From Tolypothrix bouteillei VB521301 (GTDB lineage: Bacteria > Cyanobacteriota > Cyanobacteriia > Cyanobacteriales > Nostocaceae): a stretch of DNA of 64,000 nt. The position numbers and the translations under genes were made by a program. Where the stretch lies: contig NZ_JHEG04000001.1 of NCBI RefSeq assembly GCF_000760695.4, forward strand, positions 737,525-801,524. The letters are read 5' to 3'. Below the pieces are notes generated by a model. It ran no database searches, was not told the DNA's origin, and worked only from the letters and a program-made list of their open reading frames with translations. Of this stretch, positions 52,859-62,575 are shown in pieces (the stretch's first letter is position 1; every line of letters starts with the position of its first letter).

Positions 52859-54636
52859 GTTTCAATCCCTAGAAGGGAGTCGTATAAGTTGCAACTAGCA
52901 TAGTATTTCGCAAGGAAACGACTAAAGGTAGTTTCAATCCCTAGAAGGGAGTCGTATAAGTTGCAACCTAGCTTTACTTACTTTATAGGAGAGATATTTT
53001 TCCTGTTTCAATCCCTAGAAGGGAGTCGTATAAGTTGCAACTTATGATGATAGTACAAATACTCACTTTACTGCTGCTTTGTTTCAATCCCTAGAAGGGA
53101 GTCGTATAAGTTGCAACATCAAGTAAAATGATTCAAGTAATCAAAGAGTATGTTTCAATCCCTAGAAGGGAGTCGTATAAGTTGCAACCGGCAGAATCGC
53201 AGGCGGAACGGGGTACATCACTGTTTCAATCCCTAGAAGGGAGTCGTATAAGTTGCAACGATCGCACACTACTTGCCCCAGCAGATTGCGAGTTTCAATC
53301 CCTAGAAGGGAGTCGTATAAGTTGCAACGCTGATTTCTAGTAAAAAGGACATTTAGCCGCTCACGAGCTGTTTCAATCCCTAGAAGGGAGTCGTATAAGT
53401 TGCAACCTTTTAAAACTAACGATTCAATATCAGACTTATCTGTTTCAATCCCTAGAAGGGAGTCGTATAAGTTGCAACGTAAATATTTTAGGTTTTACTC
53501 ACACACACCACACGTTTCAATCCCTAGAAGGGAGTCGTATAAGTTGCAACTACCTCAGAGATTTCCTGGTTAATCGGATCGCCAAGTTTCAATCCCTAGA
53601 AGGGAGTCGTATAAGTTGCAACCCCAATCAATAGGAGTCACTATGTCATTTTTAAAGTTTCAATCCCTAGAAGGGAGTCGTATAAGTTGCAACTTCCCAA
53701 GAGTCGCTAAGGTTCGATTGTGAGAAACAGTTTCAATCCCTAGAAGGGAGTCGTATAAGTTGCAACTATCTTTCTTTGAGCCATCTCAGCAATTAAGACC
53801 CAGTTTCAATCCCTAGAAGGGAGTCGTATAAGTTGCAACCGGTATGCTTTTCATAATCAAACCCTTGCTTGCCGTTTCAATCCCTAGAAGGGAGTCGTAT
53901 AAGTTGCAACATCGGTGTTGGGCGTATTGTGCTCTGAGAAAATAAACTCGTTTCAATCCCTAGAAGGGAGTCGTATAAGTTGCAACTTAACAAATCCCGT
54001 GCTTGGTGCTGTTTGTGTTAATTGTTTCAATCCCTAGAAGGGAGTCGTATAAGTTGCAACCACATCACAATCTGATGTGCGGGGGTGATGCTCTCTGTTT
54101 CAATCCCTAGAAGGGAGTCGTATAAGTTGCAACTGTATATTCATATTAGTTCGCTGTGAAAGTGGACAGTTTCAATCCCTAGAAGGGAGTCGTATAAGTT
54201 GCAACTTGGTTGCTGCTATCGACCAACTGCAATCTGAATTAGGTTTCAATCCCTAGAAGGGAGTCGTATAAGTTGCAACGAGCAAAAGTTTTGGGATGAT
54301 TTGCTAGGAGGTAGTTTCAATCCCTAGAAGGGAGTCGTATAAGTTGCAACAGAACTTCATCATTACTCCCCACCAAGTAAATCGTTTCAATCCCTAGAAG
54401 GGAGTCGTATAAGTTGCAACTTAAATTGCCCTAATGAGTCAATTATTGAATCAACGTTTCAATCCCTAGAAGGGAGTCGTATAAGTTGCAACATTTCACT
54501 CTTAGTTGTTCAAACTCTTGATGTAAAGTTTCAATCCCTAGAAGGGAGTCGTATAAGTTGCAACTTGGATTTGTACGTCGATGCGATCGCACAATTCAAG
54601 TTTCAATCCCTAGAAGGGAGTCGTATAAGTTGCAAC
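52859..54636 (-). CRISPR. CRISPR array 2: 25 repeats, 24 spacers
   Basis: Identical 37-bp repeats from 52859-52895 to 54600-54636, core CCCTAGAAGGG, spacers about 32-39 bp. On the minus strand each repeat begins GTTGCAAC and ends GGGATTGAAAC, the usual cyanobacterial crRNA sense with an ATTGAAAC 5' tag. A leader shared with array 3 follows at the right end. No cas gene is within the window. Spacer 54061-54096 carries the inverted repeat CACATCA/TGATGTG, and spacer 54565-54599 contains a HIP1 octamer. Confidence 0.97.
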
Positions 54637-54869
54637 TGCTAAAAGATGAAATGCTTGCAATATGGAGTTTTCAAGGTGCGGTAGCGCGGTTGGTCTAATC
54701 ATAACACGATCGCGGATGGGAATGACAAGAGAAAATAGCTGAAACGCTTGTGTGGAAAGGTGCGCGGATGGTTTTTATATTTCAAGGGACTTAACTCCTT
54801 ACACATCAAAGGTTTGAAGCACTTTTTCAAGAAGTACTTTTTCTACACCTACCCATCCGCGCAGCAATA
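54637..54869 (-). promoter_or_regulatory. CRISPR leader of array 2
   Basis: About 233 bp that align along their length with 62576-62809 next to array 3 (shared words: TTTTCAAGGTGC, TGACAAGAGAAAAT, GCGCGGATGGTTTTTAT, ACACATCAAAGGTTTGAAGC, CACCTACCCATCCGCGCA). GCGCGGATGG (54762) and CCATCCGCGC (54853) face each other. Transcription would run leftward. Confidence 0.8.
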
Positions 54870-55102
54870 GCAGCCGAAGCCAGATCTGTTGTTGGGCAAG
54901 TCCAAAGGACAGCCAAAGCACTTACTCCCATAGTAATGGCTGCAAACAAGGACATTGCACAGTGCAAAAGCACATATGGCAACCACATTGGATTTGCCAT
55001 ATGTGCTTTTGCAAGTAAAAGACCATCTACACCGATAGGCACAAATATGAAGAGAATAGCTGTGACAGCAATCAAGTTGCGTCCCAGTGAAACTCGGGTC
55101 AT
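54827..55102 (-). CDS. Small membrane protein, C-terminus running into a CRISPR leader
   Basis: 91 residues from the ATG at 55102; a frame to 55180 exists but lacks hydrophobic logic. Three membrane helices (GRNLIAVTAILFIFVPIGVD; NPMWLPYVLLHCAMSLFAAI; ITMGVSALAVLWT). Its last ~14 residues (ARMGRCRKSTS) are encoded by the conserved leader of array 2, so the natural C-terminus was probably lost. A 19-bp perfect inverted repeat (54964-54982 with 54994-55012) lies inside the frame. 34 bp from the permease gene, same strand. Confidence 0.6.
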   Translation of the reverse strand: MTRVSLGRNLIAVTAILFIFVPIGVDGLLLAKAHMANPMWLPYVLLHCAMSLFAAITMGVSALAVLWTCPTTDLASAAIAARMGRCRKSTS

Positions 55103-55214
55103 GTGTTTTTTGTGTTGCAGTTTGCACTTTCTAGAGTAGCAATGGCTTAGGTACTGCACAAGCAATTGCTTTTCTATCACCCAAGAGCGATCGCAAAGAA
55201 TTTCCCAACAGCCT

Positions 55215-56603
55215 CTAAGCTTTTAGCATCAAGTGCAACATAGAAATAGCTGCCAAAAAGAAAACTGGCTTACTCAGTTGATGAGCCACTCCCTGGGAAG
55301 CTTTCATTAAGGGGTAGAAAATAAAACCAATTGCCAATGCTTCTGCAATTGAATAGGTTAGAGGCATAGTCACAATAACAAGAAATGCCGGAATTGCCTC
55401 AGATAAGTCATTCCAATTGATGTTTTGCACGCTACTCATCATTAAAACCCCTACTATTATCAATGCAGGTGCTGTAGCAAAAGCAGGGACTGCTGCAAAG
55501 ACAGGAGTGAATAACAGCGAAAGTAAAAAAAGGATTGCTACCACCACAGACGTGAAGCCGCTCTTTCCCCCCTCAGATATTCCTGAAGCAGACTCAAGAT
55601 AAGTCGCGCATGGGGAAGTGCCTATCAATGCACCAAAGGAGATGCCGATCGCACTAGCTAACAATGACTTGCTCGCATGAGGCAATTCACCTTTTTGATT
55701 GATAAAACCAGCTTGCTGTCCCAAACCAGTGAGTGTACCAATGGTGTCAAAAGAAGTCACAAACAAAAACGTTAGTGTGACACTGATGAGATTCCACACC
55801 TGGTCGGGCTGAATATTGTTCAACCCTATAAATGCTTGACCTACCAGAGCGTCTGGAAATTTGGGTAAAGCGATAATTTTCTCGGGACAAGGAGCAATTC
55901 CCAATGTCCAGCCTAACAGTGCTGTGGCAAAAATCCCCCACAGTATCGCTCCTTTGATATGACGTACCATTAAGGTTGCGGTCAGCATTAAACCGAAAAC
56001 TGACATTAAGGTAGCAGGATGTTTAAAGGAACCTATAGTGGTTAGGGTTGCTTGACTGGCAACAATAATACCTGCTCCTAGGGATGGTGCGTCAGGAACA
56101 CCAGACAATCCAATGTAGGCAATAAACAAACCAATACCCGCTACAGTAGCGTATTTGAGGGAAGCTGGAATGGCTTGGATGATTTGGATATGAATGTTAC
56201 TGAGAATCAAACCGATAAAGATTAGACTTTCAAGTAGAACAGATGTTAATGCTAATTGCCAACTTACCTTCAACTCCAAAACCACCGAGAAAGCAAAAAA
56301 AGCGTTGAGACCCATCGCTGGGGCTAAAGCAAAGGGATAATTTGCGAGCAGTCCCATTAAAGCGGTTGCAAATGCAGAGGTTATGGCAGTGGCAATGAGA
56401 ATCTGATTGAACAAATCTCCTGGCTGCTCTTGAAATATAGCATTTGATAAAATTCTAGGATTCACAACTAAAATGTAAGCCATAGTCATAAATGTCGTGA
56501 CCCCAGCTAAAACTTCTGTCTTGTAAGTAGTACCCAATTGCTCAAACTGGAAAAACTGACTTACTGAGATATTGAGTATATATTTATGTGTAAATATTTT
56601 CAT
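55215..56603 (-). CDS. NCS2/AzgA-type purine permease
   Basis: 462 residues with 12-14 hydrophobic segments. VLAGVTTFMTMAYILVVNPR, LAPAMGLNAFFAFSVV, FVTSFDTIGTLTGLGQQAGF and GTSPCATYLESASGISEGGK are the signature blocks of the AzgA/PbuG adenine-guanine-hypoxanthine group. It imports purine bases with protons. A 26-bp piece of this gene (55604-55629) is repeated in the fragment beside CRISPR array 1. The start may lie a few codons inside (MKIFTHKYILN has no clear ribosome site). Confidence 0.9.
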   Translation of the reverse strand: MKIFTHKYILNISVSQFFQFEQLGTTYKTEVLAGVTTFMTMAYILVVNPRILSNAIFQEQPGDLFNQILIATAITSAFATALMGLLANYPFALAPAMGLNAFFAFSVVLELKVSWQLALTSVLLESLIFIGLILSNIHIQIIQAIPASLKYATVAGIGLFIAYIGLSGVPDAPSLGAGIIVASQATLTTIGSFKHPATLMSVFGLMLTATLMVRHIKGAILWGIFATALLGWTLGIAPCPEKIIALPKFPDALVGQAFIGLNNIQPDQVWNLISVTLTFLFVTSFDTIGTLTGLGQQAGFINQKGELPHASKSLLASAIGISFGALIGTSPCATYLESASGISEGGKSGFTSVVVAILFLLSLLFTPVFAAVPAFATAPALIIVGVLMMSSVQNINWNDLSEAIPAFLVIVTMPLTYSIAEALAIGFIFYPLMKASQGVAHQLSKPVFFLAAISMLHLMLKA

Positions 56604-57300
56604 TATTTTTTTAAAGATTTCATTTCAGCTTACTAAAAAAATCTCACTTATTAAATGTTATAAATACGGAAATACTTTTATTTTAAACTCGGTATTTTTC
56701 CAGTACAATATGTCTTTAAATCTCGCAATAATAATTATTAAATTGATAAAAATTTGCCTATCAATTGCATTTACGATGGAGTAGCAGATGCGGCTTTATA
56801 AATAGTAAAATCATAATTATTATATATAAATATGTCTTTATATCTCTAAGAAAATGTTTGAAAAGTCCTTTCATCAGTAGCAAAACATTCAAGTTCCCCC
56901 TAAATCTACCGATAAATTGGGGAACTTTAAAAGTATTTTCCCCCCTTTTTAAGGGGGGCTAGGGGGGATCTCCGAGTGTGTAAAATCACAGCTAACCACC
57001 TTTCAAACAACCTCTAAGTGGCGGATGTTCTAGCTTGAAATGGACGCAATCTAAAGCGAAACTGGTAGCAGTTTTATATTCATCAACAACACACGCTTTT
57101 GCTAGAAATCTAATTGATGAAATGTAAGTAGGTAGACAAGAAAAAACACAACTATGAAAAAAATATAAAATATTATTCTGTTCGTAGTAGCGCTTTAATG
57201 CATGGATCTCTACTACAAATTAGTAATGATTATTCACATCCAAAACATACTACAAATCTATACTACATCTGTTTAGAAAACAACAGTGTAACAAGAACAC
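56604..57300. other. Gene-free region with G-run repeat
   Basis: About 700 bp of AT-rich sequence. At 56938-56968 TCCCCCCTTTTTAAGGGGGG and GCTAGGGGGGATC form a hairpin-rich repeat; its inverse form occurs at 57408-57442 inside the next element. No gene. Confidence 0.4.
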
Positions 57301-57537
57301 GACTTACGCAACGTCAACGCTATTTTGGGGTTTTCACGTGTTGCAGATCCCTCCTTAAAAAGCTACGGTGGTGTACACAAGTCTTATATAGTGCATTCAT
57401 TGCGGTTTCGATCCCCCCTAACCCCCCTTAAAAAAGGGGGAACTTAACTCCAATTCTCCCTTTTCACGATGTTTCATCTCTTTTCTAGAGATCTGTACAC
57501 CACCGTAGCCGCTCGATTGGGGAGCTTTGCGTAAGTC
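57301..57537. repeat. MITE-like element with 11-bp terminal inverted repeats
   Basis: GACTTACGCAA at 57301-57311 and TTGCGTAAGTC at 57527-57537 are exact inverted ends. Inside, GCTACGGTGGTGTACA (57362-57377) faces TGTACACCACCGTAGC (57494-57509). It has no coding capacity. The left 50 bp match the shorter element at 48771. Confidence 0.75.
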
Positions 57538-57727
57538 CTAAAGAAGCTAATCCAACGAGCTCATCTCAAAAGAAAAATCGCGATCGCGCTGGAAGCGGCT
57601 CATTTCAAAACTGAATTCTATACAGCATTTCTGGTGAACTGTTTTTTAAAAAGAATGCGTACAAACACGGATGACAGTGCTATATATACGTAGCCTATGA
57701 CTGTAATGACTTTTGGTAGAAAATTTT

Positions 57728-59302
57728 ATGAAGAATCAAATAGTTGTCCTAAGTGACATTCACATTGGTACAAATGCTCCTACTGTCTGGTATCAAAAAG
57801 AGCTTCACGAACCTTACTTAGCAACTGTTTTAGATTGGGTCATTGCAAATGCTCCATCCATTAGAGAACTGATTCTTTTAGGTGACGTAGTTGATTTTTG
57901 GACTTACCCATCAGATCGAGAACCACCTTGCTTTGAGGACATAATTGCAGCCAACAGTAATATTTTTGGTTCCCATGGAAAGTTGAGCCAGGTTTTGACT
58001 GCTCTTGAGGGAAATGTTACCTATGTGCGTGGCAATCACGACATGACCATTACCCAGGATGATTTAGATAAGATACAAAACCCCAAAGGCTACAAAATTA
58101 AATTATCACCTGGTGATATTTACTACCCTATTGCTGAAAACAAAAAAATTGTTTGCACTCACGGGCATATCTATACAATGTTCAATGCCCCTTATAACAA
58201 TGCAAACAATCCAATAGCTCCACTACCCCTGGGTCAATTTATTACCCGCGCTGTTGCTTCCATGCGACAAAAGCAACTCAAGCCCGGTCAAACTGTTGCT
58301 GACTTAAACGATTCAGGAGATCCATCTGGTTGGGATATAGTACCGGGGTTATTGAAAATCTTAAAAGATGCAATTCCCAATCCAATTGAAATATTAACTG
58401 GAAACGAACAGCAAGCATGGGATACACTCTCATCTTTAGCTAAATTGATTCTTAACACTGTTGCTAATTCAACTGGTATTGAGAGAACGCAACCAATCAA
58501 ATTAGCTTTGGGGAAGGAAACTACCTTTGCAGAAGCTGAGACTATTTACGAGAATTTATTTTCGGAATGGCGGGAGAAAAACCATTCTGCATTACTTGCC
58601 TATAAAGCAATTATGGCTGATGCCAACGGCAGCTATATGGGATGGTTTGCTCAACAGCTGGCTTTTGAAGCTGAAGCAGAACTGGTGGTTATGGGACACA
58701 CCCATCAACCCATTTCAGGTCTGGAAAATTCTTTAATCAATTATGTAAATACGGGATTTCATTGTCCTTCACGAACTGACATTGGGAAAAAGCACCCTAC
58801 CTTTATTCTCATTAACGTTGATGATTTTCATGCAGATATTTTTCAAGTATTTAACAATGAAGGCACTTACAATATTGAAGTGTCTTATGCACAAAAAGCT
58901 AAGGTGGCTGACGGTACTTTTTCCGCAGGTGATTTCTCTTGTTATATCATCATTGATAATCAACAAGGAAAGTTTGACTTAAATCTCGAGAATTACGAAG
59001 CAACTTCCGGACATTACGTTATTGCTCCTCCCCAAAAAATCAGTCAAGGAGAACAAGTAAAATTATGGTTGCAAGATAATCCGGGACATTCTGGTGCTCA
59101 AGGTTGGGCAAAATACTCTTATAAGGATGAAGAGGGCATACTCAAGGAAATTCAATTCGCCTACAACTGTCCTTTTACTTTTTTCAATAGCGCCAGTTGC
59201 GATAATGCTAACTTTTATACTAAGACTGCCGATAGCTCTTGGGGTACACTTAATGGAGTCACTAAATTAGGACATCCATTTTTCGTGAAGTTTGTCTTGT
59301 AG
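57728..59302 (+). CDS. Metallophosphoesterase with C-terminal beta-sandwich domain
   Basis: 524 residues from the ATG at 57728; a TTG frame begins 15 bases earlier. Phosphoesterase motifs: VVLSDIHIG (DxH), LLGDVVDFW (GDxxD), VRGNHDMT (GNHD), CTHGHIY and VVMGHTHQPISG (GHxH), spread over residues 5-340. The last ~140 residues (GDFSCYIIIDNQQGKFDLNL, VIAPPQKISQGEQVKLWLQD, GAQGWAKYSYKDEEGILKEI) form a beta-rich domain resembling aegerolysin-type folds. No signal peptide. Substrate unknown. The C-terminal domain may bind lipid or glycan, which is inference. Confidence 0.82.
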   Translation: MKNQIVVLSDIHIGTNAPTVWYQKELHEPYLATVLDWVIANAPSIRELILLGDVVDFWTYPSDREPPCFEDIIAANSNIFGSHGKLSQVLTALEGNVTYVRGNHDMTITQDDLDKIQNPKGYKIKLSPGDIYYPIAENKKIVCTHGHIYTMFNAPYNNANNPIAPLPLGQFITRAVASMRQKQLKPGQTVADLNDSGDPSGWDIVPGLLKILKDAIPNPIEILTGNEQQAWDTLSSLAKLILNTVANSTGIERTQPIKLALGKETTFAEAETIYENLFSEWREKNHSALLAYKAIMADANGSYMGWFAQQLAFEAEAELVVMGHTHQPISGLENSLINYVNTGFHCPSRTDIGKKHPTFILINVDDFHADIFQVFNNEGTYNIEVSYAQKAKVADGTFSAGDFSCYIIIDNQQGKFDLNLENYEATSGHYVIAPPQKISQGEQVKLWLQDNPGHSGAQGWAKYSYKDEEGILKEIQFAYNCPFTFFNSASCDNANFYTKTADSSWGTLNGVTKLGHPFFVKFVL

Positions 59303-59546
59303 TTCCAAAGACAGAGGTTATTTTCTCTGCCTATTATGGTTGCATTTTAGCGATAACCGCTAGCTCAAGTTGAAATTAGTATTAAGTACAATATTATACA
59401 TAATACTGAACTCATACAATAAAAAACCAAGTGTGATGGCTAGCTAAGAACTTGTAGCTTGTATATTCAGTAAAGCGATCGCACGGGAGAGGGGAAACTA
59501 AAAGATACAATTGACTTTAGTGGACTGCGCTTTTTGATTACACCAG

Positions 59547-59858
59547 ATGAACGATTCTTTTCCATCGGATATTCAGCAATCGATTCAACAAAGCTTGCAA
59601 GAAATTGCTCTTCAAATGGGACAACCACTTGATGAGAGAGCAGCAGAACGGCTGTATCGAGATGCCAGTCTTTTGCTCGATGGCATTCCCTGCGAACCAC
59701 TCACCTTAGCACGGGTAGCAGGAACACTACTCGTATATCAAGTGCAAAACACGGAACCGGAAGAATTAGAGTGGTTTAAATCTCACGTGCAGCAATGTTC
59801 CAATGATGAAGAAGTTGAGGAACTTATCGAATCTATCCATCGAACTGATTCGCTTTGA
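59547..59858 (+). CDS. Hypothetical helical protein
   Basis: 103 residues, helical and acidic (IQQSIQQSLQEIALQMGQPL, ERAAERLYRDASLLLDGIPC, TLARVAGTLLVYQVQNTEPE). No membrane segment or metal motif. It ends just before a strong bidirectional terminator shared with the Hsp20 gene. Family not recognised; composition and normal codon pattern support a real gene. Confidence 0.65.
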   Translation: MNDSFPSDIQQSIQQSLQEIALQMGQPLDERAAERLYRDASLLLDGIPCEPLTLARVAGTLLVYQVQNTEPEELEWFKSHVQQCSNDEEVEELIESIHRTDSL

Positions 59859-59864
59859 ACAAAA

Positions 59865-59904
59865 TTACGAGAAAGCCCAGTCTTTAGACTGGGCTTTCTC
59901 GTAA
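59865..59904. terminator. Bidirectional intrinsic terminator
   Basis: TTACGAGAAAGCCCAGTC (59865-59882) and GACTGGGCTTTCTCGTAA (59887-59904) pair perfectly over 18 bp with loop TTTA, between the convergent genes ending at 59858 and 59963. Confidence 0.85.
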
Positions 59905-59962
59905 ATTAACAAATTGTTATTACTTAATTGTGGCAAAGGGAAATCAATACCCAAGCAACCAA

Positions 59963-60394
59963 TTAAGACGCAAGCTGTTCTAAGTTCACTTTGACAACTT
60001 TGTTCTTTTCTTCCTCTTTTTTAGGCAGCGTCAAATTCAAAATCCCATCTTTGTACTCTGCCTTGACATCAGTATTCTGAATTTTGATAGGTAATGGAAT
60101 GACGCGCTGAATCTTACCATAGTGGAACTCTGTCCGTATCGTACCTTTGTCTTCAGTCTTGGTTTGGGACTTGCGCTCTCCACTAATAGAAACAGCGTTT
60201 TCTGTTACTTGGATATCTAAATCTTTAGCATCCATTCCTGGAAGTTCCAATTTGAGATGAACTGCATCATCTGTTTGAGTCAGTTCAGCAGCCGGAACTT
60301 TCACAAAATCTTTCTCAAATGGAACTCTTGTATCTTCAAACAAGCGTTGGATAGCGTTTAGTTCTTGCCAGGGATTGTAACGAATGAGTGTCAT
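59963..60394 (-). CDS. hspA: Small heat shock protein (Hsp20/HspA)
   Basis: 143 residues. The alpha-crystallin domain (about 40-130) has VHLKLELPGMDAKDLDIQVT, ENAVSISGERKSQ and the closing YKDGILNLTLPKKEE. The N-terminal TLIRYNPWQELNAIQRLFED is the usual cyanobacterial form. It holds unfolded proteins and membranes during heat or light stress. No CIRCE box was found in the 320 bp upstream; regulation by an RNA thermometer in the short 5' region is possible but not shown. Confidence 0.93.
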   Translation of the reverse strand: MTLIRYNPWQELNAIQRLFEDTRVPFEKDFVKVPAAELTQTDDAVHLKLELPGMDAKDLDIQVTENAVSISGERKSQTKTEDKGTIRTEFHYGKIQRVIPLPIKIQNTDVKAEYKDGILNLTLPKKEEEKNKVVKVNLEQLAS

Positions 60395-60715
60395 AGGTAT
60401 TATGAATAAGTAGAAATTGCGTTCTTGTGACTTTGCTTTATATACTCATAATATTCCTGGGAGAAAAGCTTTGTGATTCGGCTTCAACTACTATCAAATT
60501 CATAATAACCGTACTAGAAATAACTACTATAAAAAAGTACGGTAAACCGAAGATTTTTTATACGTTTTAGAGGGAAAAGACTTTGTTCAATTATTCTTCT
60601 GTAAAGAAAGAATGAAACACCCCTGCTTTTACCCTAACGATTGGAAATCGAGGCTATACAAACAAAGTCCGCCTGCGCGGACTTAATCATAAAGGGGGTA
60701 CAAGAGGCAGATTTA
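60395..60715. promoter_or_regulatory. Region upstream of hspA, with a repeat
   Basis: 321 bp without a gene. The near part (60395-60620) is AT-rich promoter sequence. 60652-60690 (GGCTATACAAACAAAGTCCG then CCTGCGCGGACTT) repeats the unit at 50208 and forms a small hairpin. Confidence 0.4.
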
Positions 60716-62575
60716 GTATCAATCCTTAAAAGGGAGTCGTATAAGTTGCAACTTTTCGCTTCTTGGCTTGCCTCTTGCATAATGCTGGAGGTTTCAATCC
60801 CTAAAAGGGAGCCGTATAAGTTGCAACTACTTAATTGAGCGCGGAAATGAGCGGGTTTTTAAGTTTCAATCCCTAAAAGGGAGCCGTATAAGTTGCAACG
60901 CAAGTTTCTGTCCTTGGTAAGGGAGACAAACTAAGGTTTCAATCCCTAAAAGGGAGTCGTATAAGTTGCAACAAGGAGTAGTACAAATCTGCACTTTATT
61001 ATATAAGTTTCAATCCCTAAAAGGGAGTCGTATAAGTTGCAACCGAGCGCGTAAGCTGCGTGCTGTACGTGCGCGTGTTTCAATCCCTAAAAGGGAGTCG
61101 TATAAGTTGCAACCTGGGCGAAGTATACAGGGATTTGTTAAAAGTTGTTTCAATCCCTAAAAGGGAGTCGTATAAGTTGCAACTTCTCTCTAAATGAGTA
61201 GACAGCATACGCTTTATGTTTCAATCCCTAAAAGGGAGTCGTATAAGTTGCAACCAAAGGAAGTTTTGATACTTCTACCGCTACATTACGTTTCAATCCC
61301 TAAAAGGGAGTCGTATAAGTTGCAACTCTAGGCTTCCGAGTTGAAGCCTAGATTTTCTCATGTTTCAATCCCTAAAAGGGAGTCGTATAAGTTGCAACAA
61401 TACTTTTGGTTGATATTGTCGGCATCCCAACCATGTTTCAATCCCTAAAAGGGAGTCGTATAAGTTGCAACCGTGATAATCCCGGTACTATTCCGGTGAT
61501 ACTCTACGTTTCAATCCCTAAAAGGGAGTCGTATAAGTTGCAACAGAGCCTCTAATTCATCTACAGTAATACCTTGATTTGCAGTTTCAATCCCTAAAAG
61601 GGAGTCGTATAAGTTGCAACGCAACAGTACACAATTTATTATGGCAAGTATTAAATATGTTTCAATCCCTAAAAGGGAGTCGTATAAGTTGCAACCAGGG
61701 GACAACAGAAGATAGTAGCAGCGTGTGGTTTCAATCCCTAAAAGGGAGTCGTATAAGTTGCAACGTTTCTGTGCGCTATTGGCTGCCAGTTGTTGTGTTT
61801 CAATCCCTAAAAGGGAGTCGTATAAGTTGCAACTTCTCAGCCTCTTCTCGGGAATTGCCCAACTCTGCGTTTCAATCCCTAAAAGGGAGTCGTATAAGTT
61901 GCAACGGGGAGGTCAGCACCGATTGACTTGAGTTGGTAGTTTCAATCCCTAAAAGGGAGTCGTATAAGTTGCAACTACTTTAATCGATACATTACGCTCG
62001 GCTGGTCTGGTTGGTTTCAATCCCTAAAAGGGAGTCGTATAAGTTGCAACGCGCTCAGTTCGTATCTTTCTTGAGTGTGCTGATTCATATCCCGTTTCAA
62101 TCCCTAAAAGGGAGTCGTATAAGTTGCAACGTAAGATGATTTTAATTCTTCTAATTTCATATAAGGTTTCAATCCCTAAAAGGGAGTCGTATAAGTTGCA
62201 ACTGTGCTTTTGATGAAATATTCGGTATTTCTGATTTTAGTGTTTCAATCCCTAAAAGGGAGTCGTATAAGTTGCAACATTCCTCTTTGCTCAACTCAAC
62301 TTTCCTCTTTGCTCAACTCGTTTCAATCCCTAAAAGGGAGTCGTATAAGTTGCAACGAATGCCAAAATTCGAGATACTATAAGCGATCTACTTTTTGTTT
62401 CAATCCCTAAAAGGGAGTCGTATAAGTTGCAACTTAAATTCCAAAATAGTTTGTATAAGTAGTAATGTTTCAATCCCTAAAAGGGAGTCGTATAAGTTGC
62501 AACGTAACCAAGTTTTCATGGGGAATTGATGCTTCAGTGTTTCAATCCCTAAAAGGGAGTCGTATAAGTTGCAAC
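60716..62575 (-). CRISPR. CRISPR array 3: 26 repeats, 25 spacers
   Basis: 37-bp repeats from 60716-60752 to 62539-62575, core CCCTAAAAGGG, one base different from array 2. The leftmost copy is degenerate (GTATCAATCCTTAAAAGGG) and copies 2-3 read GAGCCGTA, as expected at a leader-distal end. Spacer 61327-61361 contains a 10-bp perfect inverted repeat (TCTAGGCTTC/GAAGCCTAGA), and spacer 62279-62319 a direct repeat of TTCCTCTTTGCTCAACTC. Leader at the right. Confidence 0.97.

Noticed and set aside
53701..53729. GGTTCGATT word as a tRNA T-loop
   Set aside because: It lies inside a CRISPR spacer and no acceptor or anticodon stem can be built around it.
60641..62410. Several frames reading FQSLKGSRISCN or VSIPKRESYKLQ over and over
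   Set aside because: They are translations of CRISPR repeats in array 3 (same for array 2), not genes.
51096..62575. Complete CRISPR-Cas locus with type assignment
   Set aside because: No Cas1, Cas2, Cas3, Cas6, Cas7 or Cas10-like gene in the window, so the type cannot be given from the repeat alone.
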